Shown here one piece after another: positions 49,520-60,599 of a stretch of DNA of 64,000 nt (positions within the stretch are counted from its first letter, which is position 1; the number at the start of each line of letters is the position of its first letter). The notes below the pieces were generated by a model that saw only the letters and a list, made by a program, of their open reading frames with translations, did not search any database and had not been told where the DNA came from. Made by a program: the position numbers and the translations under genes. Source of the DNA: Piezodorus guildinii (lineage: Eukaryota; Arthropoda; Insecta; Hemiptera; Pentatomidae); NCBI GenBank assembly GCA_023052935.1, contig CM041297.1:2718280-2782279 (forward strand), written 5' to 3'.

Positions 49520-50062
49520 TTCTCAATGGAAGCACTCTAAAAATGTTCTAAACTAGAAGGTCTCGGGGCCATCTCCTTTTCAGACGCCTCGGAGGATTGT
49601 CAGGAATTGAAGAGGAAGATCGGATTGAAACTAGAGGATTAGGGTGGGAATGGAGTTTATCATGAAAGGAATGGTATCTAGATCGGGCCAAATCAACAAC
49701 ATACGGAACATTAAGGTCTTTATGGATTAGTGTATTCGTGACAAAGTAAGGAGCGTTGAGGATTTTGGATTGTAAGGATTGGATACGGGAAGAATTTGAT
49801 GGTTTAGTAGAGCCCCAAAGCTCTACTCCGTAACATCTGATTTAATCATGTAGACGAGTCTTTTGTACTTAAGTGGAAGGTTTGAACGTTTGTCTAGTAA
49901 GTGTTGAAGTAGTCGAAAACGTCGAGCAGTTTCTTGTCTTTTCAGTCTTGAATGAGGGTTCCAAGTGAGACGTTTGTCAAGGTGCAGTCCTAGATATCGG
50001 ATCTGTTCAACCGGAACAAGAGAAGTTTTATTGAAGGAGATAGTAGGGCAGGATGTCATATG
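49520..50062 (-). pseudogene. Jockey-A LINE, right of the RTE insertion
   Basis: Minus strand: MTSCPTISFNKTSLVPVEQI, RYLGLHLDKRLTWNPHSRLK, a 78-codon frame that breaks near the RPIW box. SIQSLQSKILNAPYFVTNTL-like, LARSRYHSFHDKLHSHPNPL and RRLKRRWPRDLL blocks follow in other frames. Truncated just before the RRKPMTS box. Confidence 0.8.
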
Positions 50063-50203
50063 AAAAAGTGACGTTAAATAAATTAAAAAAAAAAAATTAT
50101 TTTTATCTCTAAATGTATTTAAATTAAAAATTCTTAAATTGATTTTAACAACGCAGGTAAGTGAACGTCGTGTGTAGCGCGCACCAGATATTTTTTTTCT
50201 GGT
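50063..50203 (+). repeat. SINE-1 tip and repeat D terminus
   Basis: 'aaaaagtgacgttaaataaa' (SINE-1 3' tip) followed by D end blocks 'aaattcttaaattgatttta' and 'cgtgtgtagcgcgcaccaga'. Confidence 0.6.
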
Positions 50204-50698
50204 CTTTTCAAAGTTTCATGGCTGAAAATACTAAATGATGAGAGGAGAGGCTGTTTGCTAAGTAGCCACTTACGCCCACCAGTACTGGTACCAGGTGCCC
50301 TATCCCCGACAGCTTCCTAACGGGACCAGACCAGGAAGTGGATCCACCAGCAGTTTTTTCCCTCCCGATTCCCAACTACCCGGATCATTTTTTTCCTTTG
50401 CCTCCCCCGCCGACAGTAGCCGAGCCTATATCCGTGAGAAGCCCCATGTAACCTATTGTTCCTGCTCCAGGTAAACACACTCCTCGCAGCTTCCGCGTCC
50501 CGGACGGCAGCATATGGTCGTCGGCCACTTCAGGATAACCAGCGCTTTGGGAGTCATCCTGGGCCATCTCATGAATGGATGATCGAAGAGTGGGTACGGA
50601 ACCTTCACTGGGATCCCAGGATGTCTCAATGTTTTGTTCATTCATGATTTTTGAGGAACAAAAAAAAACAAAAACATTATTTAACACACCGACGTATC
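50204..50698. other. Unassigned GC-rich segment
   Basis: Clearly GC-richer than its surroundings. Minus frame 50687-50385 (100 codons) includes SWDPSEGSVPTLRSSIHEMA and a GGGGKGKK end; the plus frame overlaps. No family recognised. It could be a decayed gene piece or an unknown element. Confidence 0.3.
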
Positions 50699-50795
50699 TA
50701 AAAATCTGGTGCGCTCAACACACGACATTCACTCATCTTCGTTTTTTTAAATCAATTGAAGAATTTTTAAATATATCTAGAGATAAAAAAAAAAA
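50699..50795 (-). repeat. Repeat D terminus
   Basis: Inverted: 'ctggtgcgctcaacacacga', then 'ttaaatcaattgaagaattt'. Confidence 0.65.
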
Positions 50796-51174
50796 AAATG
50801 GTTTATTATTTCAAAATAACAATATTGGGGTATAACTGTTTATAAGGCTGTTGATTGGCAATTAAGTAATATGAAAACCAATAATTTAAAGGATAAAATC
50901 ATATCACTACCACTAATTTCAAAACGCAATATCTAAGCTAGTTGTAAACTAAATTCAATGATTATTTTTTCATTCAGTCCAAAATTTATTTGGAGAATAG
51001 CACTGGGATCTTCTGGAACTCTGATTTGCTATATACTTGTGAATGGAAAGTTTAGTTTGTCGTTACCGATTGTATATCGTAAATCATTAGTTCAAGATAA
51101 TTGTTTTGATGCTAACAAAGTTTCTATTCATTTTCATTTTATTATTGACATGTAATACTTTTTTTTTTTTGTTT
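50796..51174. other. No recognised feature
   Basis: AT-rich; a 65-codon chance frame at 50958-51155 shows no family. Confidence 0.3.
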
Positions 51175-51670
51175 ATCGCGCTTTACTGATTCTAAAACTC
51201 AATACATACTTTTCTATATCGTCAAAAATAACTGAGTTATGAGCGTATTTATGTGAAAAATATCAATTTTTTTCTTTTCTTTTTTCTCTTTTATATAATT
51301 ATTCGCGTTTTGTTGGCTAAAAAACACTAATAAATTGTTTTTTCTATCTTCAAAAAATAAAATAACTGAGTTATTAAATTAAATCATTTTTAATCGGCAG
51401 CCATTTTAAAAATAACCAGCTGATATCAACGTCTAGGTGTTAGGATCATCGTTGCATGACAAGTATTTTTATAGCGAATTAAAACCAAAATTAATCCGTA
51501 GTTTTGGGAGAAATGCCGCGTACGGCGAACAAACGGATTTTTTTTTATTCGTTATTCGGATTCTACGCATCTTGAAACGTGGGCCTCAAATTTTGAAGGG
51601 GGGGGGTAATTTTTTTTTTGTTCGATTACAAATTTTTATCATTGAAAATAATAAACCAAAATAATTCATA
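51175..51670 (+). repeat. Repeat family C copy
   Basis: 'ataactgagttatgagcgta', 'cagctgatatcaacgtctag' and 'tcttgaaacgtgggcctcaa', matching 5850-6440 and, inverted, 34060 and 39340. Confidence 0.6.
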
Positions 51671-51792
51671 TTGCTATTTATGTTTAAATTAAGTCAAGAG
51701 TTTTTTTTTTGTTTTTAGTATGTGTGGTCATCTGTTATAACAATAATAGGTGGAAATAATAAAAAGTCAATAAGGTAAAGAAATTTAAATTT

Positions 51793-51829
51793 GCCGACGT
51801 TTCGGTTTAAACATGAAGCCATCATCAGG
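51793..51829 (-). ncRNA. Hammerhead-ribozyme-like motif, diverged
   Basis: Minus strand: CTGATGA, one extra T, a stem GGCTT/AAACC with one mispair, then GAAACGTCGGC. The surrounding ~100 bp are AT-rich and lack the inverted ends seen elsewhere. Confidence 0.5.
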
Positions 51830-51861
51830 ACAGAAATGAGCAATGCCAGGCATAAACTTTT

Positions 51862-52525
51862 TACTTTCACTTACCTATATATGTAATGTATAGTAAGGGA
51901 AAGTATTGCGATCATTAAAATTTAAGAATTCTAGTTTTCAATGGAAATACGCGTTTAAGAGTACTCTAATAACCAAATCACCAAGTAGCTCGAAAAACTT
52001 ACGCCTGAGATGTTACAGCAACTTTTTCATCAAAATCAGCTAACCAGTAGAGCCTCTTTACTTTTGTACCTTTTTACGATTTTCTATATTGACTACTATA
52101 TTGATGTAGAATTTAATTGGCTTTAATATGATGTAGTTTTCATTCTGATTGAAATACTCCAAAAGGGCTTAAATGCCGAATTTTGTTAACGAATTCGATA
52201 TACAACTTAAGAAGAACATCCAACTACAATAAACATTTTTTTTATACAGTTTTTTGTTTTTTAAACAGTAATATAGATGTATAATATACCGTTGGAAAGC
52301 TAAACGTTTTAGAAAAATTGTTATCTTATACACAAAATTGTAGAGGTTATTAGTGAGTGATGAAAAGCTGATAGAATTAACTACTATAATAGATTATTTA
52401 ATGAAACACACGAGATTCAATATAATTAATTCTTTAAAAAAATATTTATTTATCTCTAAGTTTATTTAAAAATTTCTTAGAACAATTTAAATTGAGGTAA
52501 GCGAAAATTTTGAAAATGCGCGCTT
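51862..52525 (+). repeat. Repeat D copy, shortened and diverged
   Basis: Start 'actttcacttacctatatat', later 'aatataccgttggaaagcta', end 'ttaaattgaggtaagcgaaa'. The microsatellite part is missing. Confidence 0.7.
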
Positions 52526-53034
52526 AAATATGAAGTACAAAATCAAAAAAAATTGTCTCTACTATTTTGGTTTAGAAGGCATGTGGTCGACTGCTGAAAT
52601 AATAACAGGTGGAAACAATTAAAAATCAGTCAAGTGAACAATATTTTAATTTTGTGGACATTTCGGCTCATTGTCAGATGTTCAGTTTTTGAGTTATTTG
52701 AAAACAATTTTATTTAGGTATTAGAAATATATTTTTTTCAACCACTTAAAAGACTTTTTTTCTAAATCTAGTCTTATTCCACATTCAGATAGTAAAAAGA
52801 ATCTTGAGATACTGCGATGACCAGAAAATTGATTGAAACGTTTTTTTTTTTTGTTTTTTTTTTCATCCCCTTTGGTTGTTTTTTTTTTACACAAAATACA
52901 AATATGATATGTACACATGTCACAGACATTTGTCATTTTATCACCCGAAGATATTCTAAGGAAGATTTCTATGTGCGCTGCATGCACTATTAACCTTTCA
53001 AGGGCTTCTATGCCTTTATGTATTAATTACAAAA
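52526..53034. other. No recognised feature; decayed hammerhead-like block
   Basis: 'gtggacatttcggctcattg' (about 52654) resembles a decayed hammerhead-like motif on the minus strand. Otherwise unassigned. Confidence 0.3.
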
Positions 53035-53178
53035 TGGGAGGGTCCATTCAATGGAAACGGTTATAAATATAGAATGATTGCTAAGCACGTGAAGTTGGCT
53101 ATGAAAACGAGAATAGATAGTTCGTATGTGTTGGTCAACTGTTATTTGTAGTAAGTTCGTATGTAGAGTTTTATTATC
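53035..53178 (-). pseudogene. Jockey-C reverse transcriptase scrap
   Basis: Minus strand: NKTLHTNLLQITVDQHIRTI, YSRFHSQLHVLSNHSIF. The same region is seen as HIRTLYSRFHSKLNGHDN at 19280-19891. It joins head to head with a Jockey-A piece. Confidence 0.6.
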
Positions 53179-53715
53179 CTCGTGGACTGAAACGACAAGA
53201 AACTGCTCGGAGATATCGATTACTACAACACTTACTAGACAAACGTTCAAAACTTCCAGTACATTACAAAAGACTCATCTACATTACTATTATCAGACCT
53301 ATTTGGACATATGGAATCGAGCTTTGGGGCTCTACTAAACCATCTAATTCCTCTCGTATCCAATCCTTACAATCCAAATTTTACATACAATATTACAATA
53401 TTTTGTCACAAATTAACTCCTCCATAATGACCTTAACATCCCATTTGTTGCAGACATAGCCCGTGATAGATACTCCTCTTTTCATTCTAAACTCCCTGCC
53501 CATACAAATCCACTTGTCCGTAATTTATCTTCCTTAGACATCCCTGATAACTCTCCGAGGCGACTGAAAAGAAGGTGGCCTCGGGACCTACTGCCTAAAT
53601 AGTTACTGAAATGCTACCACTAAGACATTTTCATGACTTTTTTTTTTTAATCCTGCATATTTACTCATTGTGTTCTTTAATGCAGTTGTAAATTACTATA
53701 CATAAAAAAAAAAGA
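53179..53715 (+). pseudogene. Jockey-A LINE 3' fragment
   Basis: Starts at the LKRQETAR block. LLQHLLDKRSKLPVHYKRLI, IRPIWTYGIELWGSTKPSNS, a damaged ILRQIL segment, VADIARDRYSSFHSKLPAHT and RRLKRRWPRDLLPK follow. The 3' UTR ends in an A-run at about 53704. Confidence 0.8.
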
Positions 53716-54284
53716 ATAAAAAAAAAAAGAGAGTTTTATTGTTTACTTAACAAGCAGCTGTCATTATGAGTCCGAAAAATAATTAATAAGAATTGAATAA
53801 CATATTTTGAAGGAGTAAGAATGCCAGTTTCGATACCTTTACAATTTATTTTTGATACCCCGAGAAATGATTTGGTGTTTACAAGCGAATGCCAATCGAC
53901 TTTGATAATGATAATTACACAAGGCTATTACCAAAGTAAAAGGATTTGAGTTGTTTGTCTCGAGGGAGTATTAATAATACGACATTATTAATCTCTCGGG
54001 AATTACTTTCACATTCAGAATCGAAATAATAGATTTCCCAATCTGTTTTTCTCAATTCAGGTCTATAAGATAATTGATTAATCAGCTTTCTCCTTTCCAT
54101 TGGAAAAACATTCCAGAAAAGCAAATTATACGTTTCACAATCTTTTCAATGAATTTGAGGAATTCGAAGGTGATAAAAAAAATCAACTGCCTTTACAACC
54201 AATGAAGATTCTTGGGTTCACAACAAGTAGAGGTTACCAACTGTCTCACTGATTTTTATAATTTTTTTTTCAGGTAAAACTGAC
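53716..54284. other. No recognised feature
   Basis: Includes a 69-codon minus frame (53915-54124) with no family match. Confidence 0.3.
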
Positions 54285-54438
54285 TCAAAAAATCACTCTT
54301 AACCACTCTTAATCAAACTTAACTTCCTTTTATTATACATTTATTTTTTCTTCACTATCTATGACATTGTTTTTCTACGTTTCGGGGTTCTGTCCTCAGT
54401 ATCATGATATTTTATGCTTTTGTAAAAGTTCATCCATT
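54285..54438 (-). repeat. Repeat family E fragment
   Basis: The complement holds 'aaccccgaaacgtag' after a CTGAGGA box, then 'aggaagttaag'. The same arrangement is at 57690-57790. A distant hammerhead-like relationship is possible. Confidence 0.4.
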
Positions 54439-55190
54439 TTTACTTTCACTTACTATACATAGTAAGGGAAAGTATTGCGATCGTGGAAATTTTCGAATTC
54501 CAGTTTTCAACGGAAATACACATTTTAAGGTCCAAATAACCAAGTCCTTGTGTGTGTGGTGACTCACGGACGGAAACAGTAAGTCCTATGAAACTGAAAT
54601 TTCATATTTAAGACAACTATACGCCCGAGACGTGACAAAACTTTTTTCATCAAAATGAGCTTACCAGAAGAGGCACTTTATACCATGCATTTTGCACCTT
54701 TTTTCGATTTTCTCAAAAACGGTTCCGACGATTTTGATTAAACTCGCTATATCAATGTAAAATTTAATGGGCTTTAATATCATGTAGGTTTTATTCTGAT
54801 TAAAATGGTCTGACAGGGCTTACATGCCGATATTCTTCCCCTAAAGTACCTTTCATTTTGTAGATTCTATAAAAATAACTATATTATCTTGTTACCATTG
54901 ATGAAAAACAGATAAATATATAAATTGAATGAATTCGATATCCAACTAAGGGAAAAAACAAAAAAAAATATTTTTTTAATGAAATTTTTCGTTTTTGAAA
55001 ATAAGAATAGTAATATACATGTATGATATACCGTTAGAAAGCTAAAGATTTTAGAAAAAATATTATCTCATACACAAGCTTTTATAAGGTAATAGAGAGT
55101 GATAAAAATCCGATAAAACTAACTGATTATTTTAGATAATAATATAATAGATTTTCTAATAAAACACATGTTTCTATGGAAATTTCCTGT
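54439..55190 (+). repeat. Repeat D copy, 3'-truncated
   Basis: 'actttcacttactatacata' start, TG block at 54549-54556, and the usual middle, ending abruptly after 'aacacatgtttctatggaaa'. Confidence 0.8.
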
Positions 55191-55849
55191 CTAGGATTCA
55201 GATATTAGATTATATTATTAATGGCATCATAACAACTGACACAGAAACCATTTCATCTTTCTGCCACTCCAGCTTAGTCAGATATTTTTTTTCATCTAGG
55301 AAATATTAATGGCTAATAGACAAATAGAGAAGCGTTTAGAACTAGATGGGTAGCGAAAATATACTGGAACAATATCGGAGAGTGATGTTGAACAAGGAAC
55401 ATAGCTTTTAACTTTTTGTAGATATTTTTTCACGAGGAAGCTGAGAAAGGCTTTGTTTTTTTGGGGGGGCGACAGATCTGGATTTGGAGGCAGGAAGTTA
55501 GTTTAGAAATACAGTCTATGAGATACCTGAGGCTGTGGCCAACTCTATTCCTCTTAAAGTGCTAAAGATACATATCTAATAGCTCTCGTCTAGCAATTTA
55601 TTTTATTTTACATATCAAAAATAAAATATACAACTCCCACGCGTACGCCTAGAACTCTAGAACTGTTGCTATCAAATCTCGAACACTGAGATTTGTTTTA
55701 ACCAAATTTATGCCACCTCTATTAATATTTTTAGTTCCCGGATGTCCCGTACCATGTAGAGGGCGTATATGAAAGCGTCACTCTTCACTTTTCTGAATAA
55801 CATTTTCACAATTTTCTTATCACCACTTATTTATTTCCCCCTCTCCTCT
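55191..55849. other. No recognised feature
   Basis: AT-rich, no coding frame of interest and no repeat match within the window. Confidence 0.3.
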
Positions 55850-56075
55850 CATTCTTATGTTTTTCTATTATATATCTCTAAAAGTTCATCCATTTCTTAA
55901 GAAGCGATGTATTGTTGGTCTAATAAATCTATTAGAAATGGAAGTTGATGAGTGCTTAATTAAATATGAAATATTGAATGTGGCTTCCTAAAAAATTATA
56001 AAAGTAAAGAAACTAAATTTAAAAATGGAAACCAGCAGCAACCATATGACCAACAATTCATCACATCTTAAGAAA
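55850..56075 (-). repeat. Repeat family E with inverted ends
   Basis: 'tcttaagaagcgatgtattg', then 'ttggtc' near 55895, is the rough inverse of 'gaccaacaattcatcacatc', then 'ttaag' near 56052. The interior matches 57558-57640 inverted ('aagaaactaaatttaaaaat'). Confidence 0.4.
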
Positions 56076-56079
56076 AAAA

Positions 56080-56480
56080 ATCTGGTGCGCGCAAGACACG
56101 ACTTTCACTTACCTTGACTGTTAAAATCAAATATTTTGAGTTGATTTTAATAAAACGTGTATTAATTTTTGTAGGAATCATATGATTTAATAGAATTATT
56201 AAATTTTTAATCAGTAATAAGTTTATTTCCTATTCGTCTTTTTATATTACCTTTTACAACTTTGTGTATAACATAATGTTTTTTCTAAAATCTTTTTCTT
56301 TCCAACGGTATATTATACGTCTGTATTGCTGCCCTTATTATTAAAAAAAAAAATTACATTAAAAAATAGTTTTGCTGTTTTATCCTTTAGTTGTTCATCA
56401 AAAACGTGTATTTCCGTTGAAACTGGAATTCGAAAATTTTCACGATCTCCATACTTTCCATTACTACATTTGTCCCCTAA
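56080..56480 (-). repeat. Repeat D, internally deleted
   Basis: Terminus 'tggtgcgcgcaagacacgac', then a jump to the start end ('cgaaaattttcacgatctcc'), missing the middle. Confidence 0.7.
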
Positions 56481-56520
56481 GAAATCTTCAACGAGCCCTT
56501 CATATAATCATTACAACCAT

Positions 56521-57383
56521 TGTCAGAACTCCAGAATAGATGTTTACAATATGTCTCGGGGCCACTGCCGTTTCAACCTTCCAGGAGGGTTGTATGGATG
56601 AGTGGAACTGGATAGGAATTGTGCTAGAGGATTAGGATGATGAATGAGATTCTGATGGAATTTGGAAAATTTGGATGGAATCAGGTCTGAAATAAATGGA
56701 ACATTAAGGTAGTGGTGTAAGGTATAGTTGGAGACATAATAAGGAGCATTTACTATTGTTCTATGAAAAGTTATTATTAATTTAGTACTTTTAATATATT
56801 GGTTTTTTATTTATTTAACGTCACTTTATGCTACTGTGGCTAATCGGACGATGCTACAGTGGGAGTCCTAAATTTTGCCTATCCAGGTTTTATAAGGATA
56901 GGGATCTTTAACGAGTACCTGACATCGCACAAGCTCGAGACCACCTTTTAACGTCCTCTCCAAAATACGGCATAACTAAGGATTTTTCACTCCCTTTAAT
57001 AATCCTAGGACCACTTGCGGGTTTGAACCCAACAAGAGAGTTTAGCAGTTATATTTTTTCTCATCTTTTAACATATGCATGCTTAGGAAGTTAATTCTAT
57101 TTGGTTAACCACAATTCTTGTTTTTGCATAATGTTTTTAGTACATTAAGTGACGTTTCCATAACTCTAAGTCGTTATTGTATAATGTTTATATATATTAG
57201 GTTAATGTTGCAAATGTTTGTATTAATAAGGAATTGTTAATAAATAGTTCTTGTAAATATTGAGTGATTGGTTTATTTTATTTTTTCTAGAGTAAAAATA
57301 TAATCCAATGCTATTTTACATGTAAACACGCTAGAGGTTAAAAGCTCATTTAGGAAAAGTTATAATTATTTTAGGACTTTAAA

Positions 57384-57420
<37 letters not shown>

Positions 57421-57551
57421 TACCACTACAACCCATGAAGGGTCTTGGGCTCAGTACATATAGAGATTCGTACTGTTTCTAGGCCAACGGCAGTGCAATG
57501 AGGTGATTAGGCCTTAATCACGCTCAGCCGCCAGGTTTTTCCCCAATTAAT
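56521..57551. repeat. Left arm of a ~3-kb palindrome
   Basis: Near-identical inverse of 58419-59478. From outside in: Jockey-B RT end (minus strand), a SINE-1 (about 56805-57035, minus), about 350 bp of unassigned sequence, an A-run (57387-57416), and the end part of SINE-2 (minus). In about 120 bp compared base by base (56640-56760) only one difference was found. Confidence 0.9.
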
Positions 57552-57554
57552 TAC

Positions 57555-57830
57555 TGTTCATATGGTTGGATCTAATTTCCATATTTAAATTTAGTTTCTT
57601 TTCTTTTTTAATTTTTTTAGAAGTTAATAGTGAACAATAATCCATCAAATTTGAAGAAAAAAATAGATGAACTTTTAGAAAAGCACTTTATATCTTAAAA
57701 ATGGGGAAACAACCCCGAAACGTTGATAGATGTGAATGGTTGTGAAATAAAATAGATAAACACAAAGGGAAGTTAAGGTGTGCTCATTAAGTGTTAATAT
57801 TAAGAAAAACTTCCAGAAAAATTAAAAAAT
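57555..57830 (+). repeat. Repeat family E in the palindrome spacer
   Basis: 'catatggttggatctaattt', then 'acaaccccgaaacgttgata', 'gggaagttaaggtg'. Shared with 54285-54438 and 55850-56075 in the other orientation. Confidence 0.45.
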
Positions 57831-57895
57831 AAAATAAAATAATCATTTAAATGTCAAGGAGCCCCTAAATCCTAAATATTACTTATATGTATACA

Positions 57896-57897
<2 letters not shown>

Positions 57898-57964
<67 letters not shown>
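57898..57964. repeat. (AT)n microsatellite
   Basis: About 33 AT units in the palindrome spacer. Confidence 0.95.
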
Positions 57965-57970
<6 letters not shown>

Positions 57971-58149
57971 TTTTAGAGGGCTACACCGTATCACGTGCAT
58001 TGCGTGCTGAGTACCTCGACTAAAACTCTATAATCTTGAAATGGCCTAGTTGTGGAATGAAAATAAAGAAAAGAACCAGTCTTTAGGAGTTTACTTCAAG
58101 CCACGAAACAATGAATAACTAAAATGTTGAACTTGTTTAATGTTCCTAG

Positions 58150-58205
58150 AATTATTAAAACGAGTGAAAAATCCTTCGTTATGCCGTCCTTCACAGGAAA
58201 CTTAA
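58150..58205 (+). mobile_element. SINE-1 body scrap
   Basis: 'gagtgaaaaatccttcgtta', 'tgccgtccttcacagg'. Short and diverged. Confidence 0.5.
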
Positions 58206-58248
58206 TAACCTGATCAACAACACTTTTTTACTTAATTTATATTTAAAG

Positions 58249-58551
58249 AGGGAGCGGCGTGGTCTAGTGGATAGAGCACTAGTCTGCTGTGCTCCGGGTC
58301 CTGGGTTCGAATCCCGGCTGTGGCAAAAATATTATTTATTCTGTTAATTCAGTCGGGGGCGACCCTAGGGTATGGAGACCCTCCTGGGGCAGACCCAGCC
58401 TCTATAAAGTGGATACCCAAATTAATTGGGGAAAAACCTGGCGGCTGAGCGTGATTAAGGCCTAATCACCTCATTGCACGGCCATTGGCCTAGAAACAGT
58501 ACAAATCTCTATATGTACTGAGCCCAAGACCCTTCATGGGTTGTAGTGGTA

Positions 58552-58610
<59 letters not shown>
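58249..58610 (+). mobile_element. SINE-2, tRNA-derived, with a poly(T) tail and 10-bp TSD
   Basis: Flanked by perfect 'atatttaaag' at 58239-58248 and 58611-58620. The head (58250-58325) is tRNA-like, with A box 'tggtctagtggatagagca' and B box 'gggttcgaatcc', and a T-arm stem CTGGG/CCCGG around TTCGAAT. No acceptor stem or CCA is present. The body contains 'gtatggagaccctcctgggg' and 'ggcggctgagcgtgattaag'. The 3' end is a run of 55 T (58556-58610) directly against the target duplicate. A 3' T-tail is unusual for a SINE. Confidence 0.85.
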
Positions 58611-58613
<3 letters not shown>

Positions 58614-59478
58614 TTTAAAGTCCTAAAATAATTATAACTTTTCCTAAATGAGCTTTTAACCTCTAGCGTGTTTACATGTAAAATAGCATTGGATTATATT
58701 TTTACTCTAGAAAAAATAAAATAAACCAATCACTCAATATTTACAAGAACTATTTATTAACAATTCCTTATTAATACAAACATTTGCAACATTAACCTAA
58801 TATATATATAAACATTATACAATAACGGCTTAGAGTTATGGAAACGTCACTTAATGTACTAAAAACATTATGCAAAAACAAGAATTGTGGTTAACCAAAT
58901 AGAATTAACTTCCTAAGCATGCATATGTTAAAAGATGAGAAAAAATATAACTGCTAAACTCTCTTGTTGGGTTCAAACCCGCAAGTGGTCCTAGGATTAT
59001 TAAAGGGAGTGAAAAATCCTTAGTTATGCCGTATTTTGGAGAGGACGTTAAAAGGTGGTCCCGAGCTTGTGCGATGTCAGGTACTCGTTAAAGATCCCTA
59101 TCCTTATAAAACCTGGATAGACAAAATTTAGGACTCCCAGTGTAGCATCGTCCGATCAGCCATAGTAGCATAAAGTGACGTTAAATAAATAAAAAACCAA
59201 TATATTAAAAGTACTAAATTAATAATAACTTTTCATAGAACAATAGTAAATGCTCCTTATTATGTCTCCAACTATCCCTTACACCACTACCTTAATGTTC
59301 CATTTATTTCAGACCTGATTCCATCCAAATTTTCCAAATTCCATCAGAATCTCATTCATCATCCTAATCCTCTAGCACAATTCCTATCCAGTTCCACTCA
59401 TCCATACAACCCTCCTGGAAGGTTGAAACGGCAGTGGCCCCGAGACATATTGTAAACATCTATTCTGGAGTTCTGACA
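58419..59478. repeat. Right arm of the ~3-kb palindrome
   Basis: Inverse of 56521-57551. It contains the SINE-2 end, T-run, unassigned part, SINE-1 (about 58975-59195, plus strand) and the Jockey-B RT end. Its homopolymer is longer (55 versus 30). Confidence 0.9.
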
Positions 59479-59888
59479 CTGGTCAGATTCTCCTCTCATG
59501 TGCGGTGTGATTGTGGCTGTGGCGCCCTCACTTAGCTTCCGCTGGCTCTCACCAGTGATGCGGCTGAGAGGGAGGCGCTGGGATCCTTTGGACTCTGCTT
59601 GTCCTTCCACAAGTAGGGGGACAAGCCCCGTCCGGGGTTCCCGAGCTGATTGTAAATATTGTACATAGGTATGAATGTAACATGATTTGTTTATTTGTTA
59701 ACTTAATTTATTTGTATTTACTTTGTCTACAAATTTTGTTATTGTATACGTTTATTTATTTTGATTTTATTTTATGTAATTGACTTTCCTTTTGTTTATA
59801 TTGTAAATATTGTATGAATGAGATCCTGTAGCACTATTATTATTGTCCATTATGACAAATTGTAATATATACGAAAAAAAAAACTTTT
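59235..59888 (+). pseudogene. Jockey-B LINE 3' end
   Basis: Reads NAPYYVSNYPLHHYLNVPFI-like sequence, DLIPSKFSKFHQNLIHHPNP, NPPGRLKRQWPRDIL, then the 3' UTR shared with 21340-21784 ('tgatgcggctgagagggagg', 'attgtaatatatacg') and an A-run at 59875-59883. Its coding part is also the outer part of the palindrome's right arm, and the 3' UTR continues beyond the palindrome. This shows the right side is the original and the left arm the copy. Confidence 0.8.
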
Positions 59889-60595
59889 CATAAATGAACT
59901 TCTTTCGGAATCAATAAAGAGTACTATTATTGAAATTAGCGAACAAACATAACATAAAAGAACTCACATTTTGGGCCTATGGAGAGATCTATTACCTAGC
60001 CAGACCCACGTTTCGTTCACCATTCCATTCAGTATTGACATCCATACCCCTGCCCCTGACCATACACAAGTATCCATTACACTCCGCAGTCCGCGACGAT
60101 ATCCCAGCCTAACATAATGGCCATCAACATTAGCATCCAAAACAGTTTTTATGCTCCTCTACATGAGGGTGGAGAACTACATCCCTCAAAAAAAAATCCC
60201 CCATTTTTTTTTCTAGGGGGGGGGATCCTGGGTTGCGCAACGCAGGCTCAGGTAAGGCTCATTGTATTTTTTCCAGCTTCCCTCCGCCTAGCATCCGATT
60301 CTTAATGAGGCTCCGCTTCGGCTGGTAGTCATTCTCCCACGTAATAATGACAGCGCCTTTTTAATATATGTATTTTTTTTTTTTTAATTCTTTATCTCCT
60401 TCCGGATATTCTTATTGGATACAGCTGGCCTTGATAATATATTCTCGGATTATACCGCGTACCGTTTTTTCAAACAGATCACTTCCTACCCCAGGGTACA
60501 AAGGGTAGCCAGAAAAAATATGCGGGCAACTCTCACAGTTTTTTAACAAGGAAAAAAAACGAGCGTGAAAAAAAAAATTATTATTGATTTTAAGT
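59889..60595. other. No recognised feature
   Basis: Short chance frames (60-65 codons), G-run at 60217-60224 and T-runs. No family recognised. Confidence 0.3.
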
Positions 60596-60599
60596 ACGG

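Noticed and set aside
57695..57735. Hammerhead motif in repeat E
   Set aside because: GGGG...CCCC stem and GAAACGTT are present, but the CTGATGA box is missing.
58250..58325. Functional tRNA gene
   Set aside because: A and B boxes and a T-arm are present, but there is no acceptor stem; the unit continues into a SINE body bounded by target duplicates.
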